The notes beneath the pieces were generated by a model that had not been told where the DNA came from, did no database searches, and saw only the letters and a program-made list of their open reading frames with translations. Made by a program: the position numbers and the translations under genes. From Synergistaceae bacterium (GTDB lineage: Bacteria; Synergistota; Synergistia; Synergistales; Aminobacteriaceae), in assembly GCA_017458545.1 (NCBI GenBank), contig JAFTBA010000278.1, forward strand, positions 1-24,625: DNA of 24,625 nucleotides. The letters are read 5' to 3'. How positions within the stretch are numbered: the first letter of the stretch is position 1; every line of letters starts with the position of its first letter. This document shows positions 7,662 to 15,428 of this stretch, piece after piece.

Positions 7662-8370
7662 ATCTCGACGAATAACGTAAAGGTAATTCCAAACCGTTAG
7701 CCTCAAGCAGTGATTCATCAGTGAAAAGTTCAGGCAACAAACCCTCAGCTGACACTACACCCTCGTTGAGTATCACAGCCCGTTCGCAAACATCAACAGC
7801 CATATCCAAGTCATGAGTAGCAAGCAATATAGTTCTCTTTGTTCCACGCAGAAAATTTATTACCCTCCTTCGCGCTTTAGGGTCTAATCCTGCACTAGGC
7901 TCATCAAGTACTAAAAGATCTGGTTCGGACGCTAATACCCCTGCAAATGTTACTATCCTCTTCTCACCTCCTGAAAGCCTGTGAGCCAGTCTGTCGGCAA
8001 GATGTTCAATCCCTAAATCAGAAAGTATTTTTTGAGCATGTTCACGGGCTGATAATACATTCATTCCTGAAGCAACAAAGCTAAATGATACATCCTCAAT
8101 CACCGTTGGCATCAGTATCTCATCATCCGCATTCTGGAACGTTAAGCCTACATTTTCGCGCAAGACCTCAGAGCCTTCACGACCACCGAAAATTATTCTG
8201 CCCTCCTGTACCTCTACTGCTCCTGCAATGTGCAACAGCAGCGTCGATTTACCTGAACCGTTAGCTCCTACAAGCGCAGTTTTCTCACCGTCTTTAACTC
8301 TGAGATTAACTCCCCTTAATGCCTCATGGCCGTCAGGATATTTATAGTGCAGGTCGATTACTTCAAGCAT
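7660..8370 (-). CDS. nikO: Nickel/cobalt ECF transporter ATPase (NikO/CbiO)
   Basis: A 236-residue energising ATPase of an energy-coupling-factor metal importer. It has Walker A GANGSGKST (about 36-44), the Q-loop 'LTFQNADDEILMPTV' that is typical of CbiO/EcfA, signature LSGGEKR and Walker B 'LLVLDEPSAGLD', with the switch histidine in 'LLATHDLDMA'. It overlaps nikQ by eight bases (ATGCTTGA) and is the last gene of the five-gene run. It supplies ATP hydrolysis to the NikQ/NikM membrane complex. The assignment to nickel rather than cobalt rests on NikK and NikL in the same operon. Confidence 0.88.
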   Translation of the reverse strand: MLEVIDLHYKYPDGHEALRGVNLRVKDGEKTALVGANGSGKSTLLLHIAGAVEVQEGRIIFGGREGSEVLRENVGLTFQNADDEILMPTVIEDVSFSFVASGMNVLSAREHAQKILSDLGIEHLADRLAHRLSGGEKRIVTFAGVLASEPDLLVLDEPSAGLDPKARRRVINFLRGTKRTILLATHDLDMAVDVCERAVILNEGVVSAEGLLPELFTDESLLEANGLELPLRYSSR

Positions 8371-9085
8371 TATTCAGCAACACTATTCCCAAAACGTAAA
8401 ACGCATATCCAGTCATCATAACTATATCCCTGAGATTAAAACCGTCATTTTCAGACTGCTTGAAACCTCCGAAACCTCCACGGCATTTAACCGCCCTCAT
8501 AATATTCTCTGAACGTTCAGATGTCTGAAGCAGTATGTTCCCAATCATATACGCAAAAACTTTAAGCCTCATCATTCCGCTAAGTTCAGGGGCTCTGAGC
8601 TTCACTGAAGTTATTGATGAACTGTAACGCTCACTCAAAGTGTAAATCCCTCTCAGTGTCAGTATCACTAGTACACGCAATTTCATCGGAACGTTCAGCA
8701 CACACAATGCCTCATACATTCCTGCAGTCCCTAAAGGATATATCATTACACCGAACGCAACACATATCATGTTCACTCTCAGTGCTATAACCGCTCCCAT
8801 AACAAGACCGTCAATAAATATCGGCCAAGTCATAGCAAGTGTAAAAATCATTATGATGTTGACGATGTTTATTTTGACGAGGTGAGACAGCTTAAACCGT
8901 TTCGTCAATATAAACGTCAGCGGCATTAATAACGCTGTAAACAGTGCTGCTATTGAAGTGCTTATTGAAACCGCCAGCGCATAACTCAATGCACTCACAA
9001 GTACAACGGCAGGTGAGTTAGAGTTGGTGCTGTTGATGACGAGGGATTGACGCGGAAATTCAAGGGTATATATTCCTTTTGTCAT
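8363..9085 (-). CDS. nikQ: Nickel/cobalt ECF transporter T component (NikQ/CbiQ)
   Basis: A 240-residue integral membrane protein with about five hydrophobic segments. The coupling motif near 'MRAVKCRGGFGG' matches the A-x-x-x-R-G signature that T components use to contact the ATPase. Another coupling helix lies near 'LSERYSSSITSVKLRAPEL'. Its start overlaps the nikM stop as ATGA and its end overlaps nikO, so translation of all three is linked. It transmits ATPase motion to the metal-binding subunit NikM in the inner membrane. Confidence 0.85.
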   Translation of the reverse strand: MTKGIYTLEFPRQSLVINSTNSNSPAVVLVSALSYALAVSISTSIAALFTALLMPLTFILTKRFKLSHLVKINIVNIIMIFTLAMTWPIFIDGLVMGAVIALRVNMICVAFGVMIYPLGTAGMYEALCVLNVPMKLRVLVILTLRGIYTLSERYSSSITSVKLRAPELSGMMRLKVFAYMIGNILLQTSERSENIMRAVKCRGGFGGFKQSENDGFNLRDIVMMTGYAFYVLGIVLLNNA

Positions 9086-9681
9086 GACAGAAATTCAGGA
9101 GCTGCTCTCTTCAGCCACATCACTAAAAACATTGTTACTGCTCCCTCAACTAATGCCAACGGTACGTGAGCTATCAGCAGAATTTTGACGGCTCCGATGA
9201 AATTTCTGTCGGTCATTCCCAAAAACGCTCCTGCTAATGACGCTCCTGCCATTACCGCAAATACCCCAGCAATAAACGACATAACCCTAACATGCGCCCG
9301 TCCTTTTCCCTCACGGATTGCTTTGCCGAAAATTACATGTGTCAGAAGCGCAGCTCCTCCCATCACAAAAGTGTTAGCTCCCAAAACTAACAATCCTCCG
9401 AAATGAAACAGCAATGCCTGAAGCATTAACGCAACAAGTACAGCAGGAAATACAGAATTACCCAGAATAATTCCCATTGGTGCAAGCAATGACAAATGAG
9501 TTGATGAAGGACCTATACGGACGTTCACCAGTGAGGCCAGGAAAAATGCTGACGAGATTAACGCGGTTCTCACGGTCTTGTCGGTGTCAGTGTGTTTAAG
9601 ACCGTAAGCAGTCCCTATAATAGTACCTGCCCAGCACGTAACAAGAACACTTCCCGATAATATCCCCTCACTGATGTGCAT
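9082..9681 (-). CDS. nikM: Nickel/cobalt ECF transporter metal-binding membrane subunit (NikM/CbiM)
   Basis: A 199-residue multi-spanning protein that binds and translocates the metal. It begins Met-His ('MHISEGILSG'); in NikM structures the N-terminal amine, His2 and a later histidine ligate Ni(II). His62 in 'IGPSSTHLSLLAPMG' is in the right place to be that second histidine. Six or seven hydrophobic segments fill the rest. It overlaps nikL by 14 bases upstream and nikQ by four downstream. No NikN-type accessory domain is fused to it; NikL probably takes that place. Confidence 0.85.
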   Translation of the reverse strand: MHISEGILSGSVLVTCWAGTIIGTAYGLKHTDTDKTVRTALISSAFFLASLVNVRIGPSSTHLSLLAPMGIILGNSVFPAVLVALMLQALLFHFGGLLVLGANTFVMGGAALLTHVIFGKAIREGKGRAHVRVMSFIAGVFAVMAGASLAGAFLGMTDRNFIGAVKILLIAHVPLALVEGAVTMFLVMWLKRAAPEFLS

Positions 9682-10132
9682 GGCGTTTCCTCATGATTAA
9701 CATTGAAATGTTGAAGATGATACTCACTCCGAGTAATGCCCTCACTAAAAGCTCAGTCCCTCCGTATAATCCAATCTCCTCATGTGAGAGGGCTTTGTCC
9801 TCGTCGTCAGCAGTAATCTCAATTTCGGCTGTACACTGATGACCCTCCTCATCACGTACGATTACGCGCCACGTCCCTGCAACGTCGGGTACAAACGCAA
9901 AACGTCCTACCTCATCCGTCCTCCCTGACTGAAACGCATACTTCTCATCTTTCGGCGAATACACTTTTGCTTCGCGGTAACTCATCTTCTCACCGGTCGA
10001 GTACATAAACTCAAGCGCAACAGCTCTCAGTTCTGAACGCCTGTAACCCGTACCGTGTGCAGAAAGTTTATCCGTTGAAAAAAGCATCAGGCTCACCGTT
10101 AAGGCAAGCCCGATGAAAATCTTTGACCTCAT
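9668..10132 (-). CDS. nikL: NikL-like accessory protein of nickel ECF transporter
   Basis: A 154-residue protein with a signal peptide (cut probably near 'LSAHG'), a periplasmic carboxypeptidase-regulatory/Ig-like domain ('ALEFMYSTGEKMSYREAKVY', then 'GRTDEVGRFAFVPDVAGTWR'), and one C-terminal membrane helix followed by a basic His-containing tail ('RKRHAHQ'). This architecture and position correspond to the NikL component described for nickel ECF systems that lack NikN. The mature N-terminus would begin near His-Gly-Thr-Gly, offering a histidine for metal contact. The start overlaps the nikK stop by one base (TAATG). Confidence 0.75.
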   Translation of the reverse strand: MRSKIFIGLALTVSLMLFSTDKLSAHGTGYRRSELRAVALEFMYSTGEKMSYREAKVYSPKDEKYAFQSGRTDEVGRFAFVPDVAGTWRVIVRDEEGHQCTAEIEITADDEDKALSHEEIGLYGGTELLVRALLGVSIIFNISMLIMRKRHAHQ

Positions 10133-10920
10133 TACTTCACCCTGAACAGTAAGAACGCCCTGAGATTAAGATTGTCATAATCCCCTTCGACTCCCGGTAA
10201 TCCCGCCTGAGCTGCCCTTATTCCCCAAAGTCCGGGCGCAGTGATTTTGATGTGTGCTTCGCCGTTCTCAGCCTCCGTGTAATAAGCGTAGGTGTTCTCG
10301 TACTCGGTAACAAATCCGTCATATGTTGCCCATACCGGCCCCGTGTAAGGCTGACCGTTAAGCAGTATTTTCACGTGGAAATACTCACCGACTTTAGCGT
10401 CAGCAGGGTTCGTAACAGGAATAACCTCCAACGGATGACCGAGTACCAGAGCAAAATTCTTATCGTCATGCGAGGTGTTGAATATTGCTTTCGCGTACTT
10501 GTCGTACTTGTTGGCAGATATTACCTTGAGACCCTGAGCTTCAAGGTCTTTCCTTGCGCCCGATTTACCGCCCTCATTGGTTACGCACCACGACTCGCCG
10601 TCCTTAGTCGCAACAAGTATCACTGACTTCGACAAATCTTTGGGAGTAACAACGAAATTAATGCAAAGCCCTTTTTCGTTTGCGACAAGCTCGGAGGGAA
10701 CAAATTTCCCGTCCTCAATGATTCCTGCTTTGACACGTTCGAGAATCTCTACCTCTTCGGGAACTATAAACCTGTGTGCTGACTGTACCGTCGCTACAAA
10801 TGGCTGTCCTTCCTTCATGGCTTCATTCTCGGCCTTGATTGTCAGTTCGTGTGCGAACGCAGGAAGTGATGAGAGCGTAAGCACTGTTACAAGTGCAGGG
10901 ATAAGAAAACGTTTCAACAT
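10132..10920 (-). CDS. nikK: NikK-like periplasmic DUF4198 protein of nickel ECF transporter
   Basis: A 262-residue secreted protein. The signal peptide ends in 'LPAFA', and the mature protein starts His-Glu-Leu. The body matches the DUF4198 family: N-terminal 'HELTIKAENEAMKEGQPFVA', the central 'GHPLEVIPVTNPADAKVGEYF', a Gly-rich 'LLNGQPYTGPVWATYDGF', and 'ITAPGLWGIRA' near the end. Such proteins accompany NikMLQO importers and are thought to bind the metal in the periplasm. It is the first gene of the nik run, preceded by GGAGG eight bases before the ATG; that GGAGG is itself the 3' arm of a hairpin. Confidence 0.78.
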   Translation of the reverse strand: MLKRFLIPALVTVLTLSSLPAFAHELTIKAENEAMKEGQPFVATVQSAHRFIVPEEVEILERVKAGIIEDGKFVPSELVANEKGLCINFVVTPKDLSKSVILVATKDGESWCVTNEGGKSGARKDLEAQGLKVISANKYDKYAKAIFNTSHDDKNFALVLGHPLEVIPVTNPADAKVGEYFHVKILLNGQPYTGPVWATYDGFVTEYENTYAYYTEAENGEAHIKITAPGLWGIRAAQAGLPGVEGDYDNLNLRAFLLFRVK

Positions 10921-10928
10921 ACAAAAAA

Positions 10929-10954
10929 CCTCCGTCTCAAAATTTTAACGGAAG
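10929..10954 (-). promoter_or_regulatory. Hairpin occluding the nikK ribosome binding site
   Basis: Reading the minus strand, CTTCCGT (10954-10948) can pair with ACGGAGG (10935-10929), seven pairs with one wobble and a 12-base loop. A T6 run follows and the ATG is eight bases after GGAGG. The 3' arm is therefore both the Shine-Dalgarno of nikK and the last arm of a terminator-shaped hairpin, so folding would block translation and/or stop transcription coming from lpxB. Confidence 0.5.
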
Positions 10955-10956
10955 TT

Positions 10957-10965
10957 ATAATAACA
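10957..10965 (-). promoter_or_regulatory. Possible extended -10 promoter upstream of nikK
   Basis: On the minus strand TGtTATTAT resembles an extended -10 element. No -35 resembling TTGACA is found at the proper distance. No recognisable NikR half-site pair is seen in the 63-base gap. Tentative. Confidence 0.25.
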
Positions 10966-10983
10966 CAATCATCAAAAAAAATA

Positions 10984-12099
10984 TTACTGTCTCATTACGC
11001 ACTCAGCCCAAAATTTTGCAGCGTTACAGTTTCCCATTGATGAACGCGCTTTCTCCAGTGCCGTATCAGTTTCGTTCTTAACTCTCTCATCGTTCAAGTA
11101 CCTTCCGAGTTCCTGAACAATTCGCTCTGGGGTTGCGTCATCGCATAACAGTTCGGGGTAAACCTGTTTATCCGTCAGCATGTTAGGTATTGAAATGTTG
11201 CTGACGTGAACAAGCCGTTTGAGTATCGCGTAGTTAAGTCGCTTCATGTTATAGATGACTACCATGTAACGCCTTAACAGCATCGCCTCAACAGCAACTG
11301 TTCCCGATACCCCTGCTGCAGCTAATGAACCCATCATCAATTCCCTTCCGCTTCCCTCCCAAAGCTCAAACCCCGACTCATTTACCCTCGTTCGCAGTTC
11401 ATCGGCAAGATCTTTACTCAAACCCTGAGCAACTGAGAACACAGGCAAATATCCTTCAGCCTTGAGCCTCTTGGCAGTTCCCAGCAGAATATCAAGGTGA
11501 AATTTTATGTCGTAACGTCTGCTTCCCGGCATGAGGGCTATAACTTTTTTGTTGACGAATCGGTTTCGGAACTCATCGGAGATTTTAACGCCCTCCAATT
11601 CGTGAACAAGAGGATGAGATTTCCAGAACGATTTAACCCCGTTTACCGTCAAAAATTCGTGTTCAAACAAAAATAACGGCAGACTAAAATCAAAATCCCT
11701 CTTCAAATTCTTCACCCTTCCTGAACGCCATGCCCATACTGTTGGAGGTATCAATGAAATTATCTTCCCCTTATACCCAGAACTCCTTAATGATTTCGCA
11801 AGCATTAAATGAAAATCAGGGCAGTCAGTCAACACTACTGCGTCAGGTTTTACCCTCATAATTTCACGCGTTATGTTACGTTTTAATCTCAGTATTCGGG
11901 GGATTGCAGGTATGATTTCAAGTATTCCCATCAGCTTTAACTCCTCGTAACTCCATACAGCTTTACCCCCTGAGTTAATGCTCTCAGTTCCCAACATACC
12001 CCAAATTTCTGTTGACGGGGCTATACTCAATATTTCACGGATTAAACTTCCTGCGTAAATATCTCCGCTCACTTCTCCGCATGACACAAATATATTCAT
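10984..12099 (-). CDS. lpxB: Lipid-A-disaccharide synthase
   Basis: A 371-residue glycosyltransferase family 19 enzyme, near the usual length of about 380. It condenses lipid X with UDP-2,3-diacylglucosamine to give the tetraacyl disaccharide 1-phosphate at the inner-membrane surface. N-terminal 'CGEVSGDIYAGSLI' is the LpxB GE-x-SGD signature. 'CPDFHLMLAKSLR' and 'PPTVWAWRSGRVKNL' are further conserved blocks, and 'LMPGSRRYDIKFHLDILLGT' and 'GVSGTVAVEAML' mark the nucleotide-sugar site. The ATG overlaps the preceding stop as ATGA. It is the last gene of the long envelope operon, separated from lpxI by two membrane fusion proteins. Confidence 0.95.
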   Translation of the reverse strand: MNIFVSCGEVSGDIYAGSLIREILSIAPSTEIWGMLGTESINSGGKAVWSYEELKLMGILEIIPAIPRILRLKRNITREIMRVKPDAVVLTDCPDFHLMLAKSLRSSGYKGKIISLIPPTVWAWRSGRVKNLKRDFDFSLPLFLFEHEFLTVNGVKSFWKSHPLVHELEGVKISDEFRNRFVNKKVIALMPGSRRYDIKFHLDILLGTAKRLKAEGYLPVFSVAQGLSKDLADELRTRVNESGFELWEGSGRELMMGSLAAAGVSGTVAVEAMLLRRYMVVIYNMKRLNYAILKRLVHVSNISIPNMLTDKQVYPELLCDDATPERIVQELGRYLNDERVKNETDTALEKARSSMGNCNAAKFWAECVMRQ

Positions 12100-13763
12100 G
12101 AGTTATATTTCTCCCTGTCAATCATATTCCCTCCGTCAGCAGCTATAACTGTACACGCTATATTTCCCATACAAGTTGTAGGTGTGTTGAACAGGTCTTC
12201 GAGTGCCTCAGTGCTTATCGCTATCCCAAGAAATTCAAGCGGACAACCTGTCTGCGTAAATAATGCTGACATTGATATTATCCCTGCTCCGGGTAACCCT
12301 GGTGTTGAAACCGTAAGCACTATTATTGAAAACGCAAGCGATATTAATGACGAAACTGACATTTCAACACCGTACATGTTCGCACCTGAAAGCGTTAAAA
12401 TCGCAAACGTTATCGGAAATCCTGCCTTGCATATTGACGTGGTTAATGGTATTGAAAGTGAGTAAACTTTCCGCGATATTCCCATATCCTCACAGCACTT
12501 CATACCGTCAGGGATTGCCGCTATGCTTGAACATGTACTGAATGCAGTTATTATCACCGGAAGGGATTTTCTCAGCATAACAAAAGGACTTAAACCGGTA
12601 CTCAGTTTCACTGCTATACACATAAAAATGTTCAGCAAAACATATGCAAAAATAAACGTCAGCAATATCCCAATTACTGACACTATAGTCTCAAGCCCTG
12701 TAGTTATTACCATTGAGGCTATAGAACAGAATATAGCCAGCGGAACTATCAGCATAAATATTCTCGTAGCCCTCATGAATACTGCTGTCAGTTCACCGAA
12801 AACATCCCGCAGAACTTTCGCTCCTGCTACGCCGACAGATATTCCGATAATTACTGCTATGACCATTATTTGAAGCATATCAGCCTCAAGCAGCGGTCTC
12901 ACTATATTCTCAGGAACTAAGTTCATCAGCATTCCAGTTAATGATAACGTTTCGGCCTGTACAGCCTCAACTGATGACGATGCAGTCAGTCTTACTCCTT
13001 TGCCTGTCCCGAATAAATATACAGATCCGAAAGCTATGGCAGTGCTTGCTGTCTGGAACAAAACTATATATTTCAATAGTCTTCCGCCCGATTTCTGAAG
13101 CCCTGAAGTACTGCCCATACCTGAAAGACAAGTTATTATCGAGAACAGCACTACAGGTACTGAACACATTTTCAGGCCGTTCATGAAGACAGTTCTGACA
13201 GGAGTGAATATATTATTGTTGACTGCCATGTAAACGTTCTCAGGGAAAAATTCCTTGAGTACTACTCCTGACACTACAGCAGCGAATAATATAGTCAATA
13301 TTTTGTACAGCCCTGAGTAATTCGAGAGCATAGCTTTGATGCGTACAGTATTAAACCTGCGGTAATGCTTATACCTCAGGTAACGGCTGAACGAACGAAG
13401 CAAAATACTTTGAACTGCTGCCTGTGTCTCTGACAGTTCATCATCATCATCATCAGCGTGATACTCGACTTCAGCGTTACCGTAAAAATCAAACTCATTA
13501 CCCGGTACTTTTATGTCAACGATTACATCTCCGAAAACTTTTCCGATGTTGACGACGAAATGTGACAGTTCCGAAAAATCTGCGTGTTTTAACAGCGTTG
13601 TCATTGTCTCCTCGCACATCAGCACGGCTCTGTCAGTGTCTTTAACGCTGAGTTTCATTTCGCCTAAACTCTCACGGATAAATCCGAGTGCTTCAGACAA
13701 TAATTTTTCAGTTTCAGCTTTAGTTCCGGTTCCGGTTCCAATAACCGTAAATTTTTTGAGCAT
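12096..13763 (-). CDS. SDF-family (SstT-like) membrane protein with N-terminal RsbW-like domain, copy 2
   Basis: About 555 residues. Residues 1-85 resemble an anti-sigma/histidine-kinase-type ATPase fold: 'ALGFIRESLGEMKLSVKD', N-box-like 'MCEETMTTLLKHAD' (the Mg-binding Asn is Thr) and G1-like 'VPGNEFDF'. An acidic run (about 103-109) and a basic stretch (RYLRYKHYRR) lead to a sodium:dicarboxylate-symporter-family membrane domain. That part has HP1 'AFSTCSSIAAIP' (about 407), 'YSLSIPLTTSICKAGFP' where relatives carry NMDGT or NMAGA, and HP2-like 'TPGLPGAGII'. In the last helix 'EDLFNTPTTCMGN', the usual Asn and Asp of the substrate/Na+ sites are Thr and Asn. An ATG at 13763 with AAAGGAG upstream is preferred to a TTG at 13775. 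It overlaps lpxB by four bases. Substrate and function are unknown. Confidence 0.8.
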   Translation of the reverse strand: MLKKFTVIGTGTGTKAETEKLLSEALGFIRESLGEMKLSVKDTDRAVLMCEETMTTLLKHADFSELSHFVVNIGKVFGDVIVDIKVPGNEFDFYGNAEVEYHADDDDDELSETQAAVQSILLRSFSRYLRYKHYRRFNTVRIKAMLSNYSGLYKILTILFAAVVSGVVLKEFFPENVYMAVNNNIFTPVRTVFMNGLKMCSVPVVLFSIITCLSGMGSTSGLQKSGGRLLKYIVLFQTASTAIAFGSVYLFGTGKGVRLTASSSVEAVQAETLSLTGMLMNLVPENIVRPLLEADMLQIMVIAVIIGISVGVAGAKVLRDVFGELTAVFMRATRIFMLIVPLAIFCSIASMVITTGLETIVSVIGILLTFIFAYVLLNIFMCIAVKLSTGLSPFVMLRKSLPVIITAFSTCSSIAAIPDGMKCCEDMGISRKVYSLSIPLTTSICKAGFPITFAILTLSGANMYGVEMSVSSLISLAFSIIVLTVSTPGLPGAGIISMSALFTQTGCPLEFLGIAISTEALEDLFNTPTTCMGNIACTVIAADGGNMIDREKYNS

Positions 13764-13784
13764 AATGAATAACAAACTCCTTTC

Positions 13785-15428
13785 TTAAGGACGGTTATAC
13801 TGTTCCCTGTCAATAAGATTACCGCTCGAAGCTGCCAGAAGTGTACAGACTATATGCCCCAGACATACAAGCACAGTCGCAGTAAAATCCGTCAATATAT
13901 CAATAGGTACTACTATTCCGATAAACTCAACAGGACATCCGAACTCACTGAAAAGTACTGACAGTGTTATCAGCCCCGCACCGAATATTGAAGGAGTTGC
14001 TATCGACATCAAAGACGACATTAATATAAGCATTATGATTGATACAGGAGGAATGTTAATACCGTAAAGATTTGACGCTGAAATCACTATCGTTACGTAA
14101 TACGCAGCACTGTATACCTTATTCACAGATGTTGCAAGAGGGATTGAAAATGAATACAATGAAGGTGAAATACCCATAGCAGCACAGCTCTTCAGGCCGT
14201 CAGGAATAGCAGCTGTACTTGTACATGTACTGAAAGCAGTTATCAGCATTGGCGCGGATTTCCTCAGCATTGTTAAGGGACTTAGTTTTGCTGAAAACTT
14301 CACCAGAAAACAGAGTGCTATCGCCGTTACTATATGCCCCCCAATAACTGTACATATTATGCCTGCCAATGATGACAAAGTTCCCGTTCCCGTTACAATA
14401 ATCATTGAGGCTGCGGAACAGAACATTACGGGGACAATAAATTTCAGGAAAAATCCCATTATCTTCATGAATATCATATCGACTTCGCCTGAAAATTTCC
14501 GTACACATTTAGCGTCCGTAACTGATACTGCAAATCCTGCCATGAACGCAAGCACAATTAACTGAAGCATATTGCCCTCAAGAAACGGCCTGAAAATATT
14601 TCCAGCAACTAAATCTGTAAACATACCGATTAATGATACTGACTTAACGTTAACCGTCTCTCCTGAAGTTAAAGGGATATTAACACCCGTGCCCGGCCTG
14701 AATATATATATTGAGCACAAGCCTACAATAAGTCCGATAATCTTGCATATCACGAAATACTTGAAGAGAGTTCCGCAAGTTTTCTTTATTCCCGAAAGCC
14801 CTCCCATATCTGCAACGCATGACATAACAGAGCAAAATACTATAGGAACTGCGCACATTCCGAGACCGTTAAGGAAAACAGTGCGTACAGGGACAAGTAT
14901 ATTATTGTTGACCGCCATGCAGACGCTCTCAGGAGCAAAAGACCTCAGCGCAAGGCCTGACGCTACTGCCAGGAACAATGCCGTCAATGTCCTGTACAGC
15001 CCCGAATAATAAGACTGCACAGCCTTTATGCTCACAGTGTTGAAATCCCCCGAATGCCTGTAGCTCATATAGTGTGTGAACGGACGAAGTACTAGACGAC
15101 GAATTGCCCCGTAAGAGTTCAGAATATCATCGTTACTCTTCAGCACGGAAACATCAGCAGGACTCAAAAATTCAAACTCATTGCCCGGTACTGCCAAATC
15201 AATAATCACATCACCGAAAACTTTTCGTATATTCACCCGTAAATACCCTGTTCCCGAAAAATCAGAATGGTTTATCAGGGTCAGTAACGTCTCTTCGCAC
15301 ATCAGTTCGGTACGGAGTGAGTCTTTCGTTTTCAGCTTCATTGCTCCGAGCTGTTCACGGATAAATCCGAGTGCCTCAGCCAATCCGCAGTCATCAGCTT
15401 TACCTGTAACATCAAATTTCTTCTGCAC
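13785..15428 (-). CDS. SDF-family (SstT-like) membrane protein with N-terminal RsbW-like domain, copy 1
   Basis: A 547-residue paralogue of the next gene downstream, sharing its whole layout. The N-terminal domain (about 1-90) has 'ALGFIREQLGAMKLKTKD', 'MCEETLLTLINHSD' (Thr50 in place of the Asn of the N box) and 'VPGNEFEF'. A linker and juxtamembrane 'FNTVSIKAVQSYYSGLYRTL' precede eight or so membrane segments. HP1 'AFSTCTSTAAIPDGLKSC' is conserved, but 'SIPLATSVNKVYSAAYY' lacks the NMDGT/NMAGA motif, HP2 is degenerate (TPSIFGAGLI), and the last helix has Val and His where Asn and Asp are expected ('TDFTATVLVCLGH'). It starts at a GTG 17 bases inside lpxI with GGGGTG upstream. Classical glutamate/serine symport is doubtful; a sensor or unusual transporter is possible. 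Confidence 0.8.
   Translation of the reverse strand: MQKKFDVTGKADDCGLAEALGFIREQLGAMKLKTKDSLRTELMCEETLLTLINHSDFSGTGYLRVNIRKVFGDVIIDLAVPGNEFEFLSPADVSVLKSNDDILNSYGAIRRLVLRPFTHYMSYRHSGDFNTVSIKAVQSYYSGLYRTLTALFLAVASGLALRSFAPESVCMAVNNNILVPVRTVFLNGLGMCAVPIVFCSVMSCVADMGGLSGIKKTCGTLFKYFVICKIIGLIVGLCSIYIFRPGTGVNIPLTSGETVNVKSVSLIGMFTDLVAGNIFRPFLEGNMLQLIVLAFMAGFAVSVTDAKCVRKFSGEVDMIFMKIMGFFLKFIVPVMFCSAASMIIVTGTGTLSSLAGIICTVIGGHIVTAIALCFLVKFSAKLSPLTMLRKSAPMLITAFSTCTSTAAIPDGLKSCAAMGISPSLYSFSIPLATSVNKVYSAAYYVTIVISASNLYGINIPPVSIIMLILMSSLMSIATPSIFGAGLITLSVLFSEFGCPVEFIGIVVPIDILTDFTATVLVCLGHIVCTLLAASSGNLIDREQYNRP

Noticed and set aside
10252..10948. Overlapping plus-strand open frames of about 123 residues across nikK
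   Set aside because: They lie antisense to nikK, which has a signal peptide and a recognisable DUF4198 domain; the plus-strand translations show no domain features and no ribosome binding site.
14572..15009. 145-codon plus-strand open frame
   Set aside because: Antisense to a well-supported membrane protein gene; its Thr/Ile/Pro-rich composition is typical of the shadow of a hydrophobic protein.
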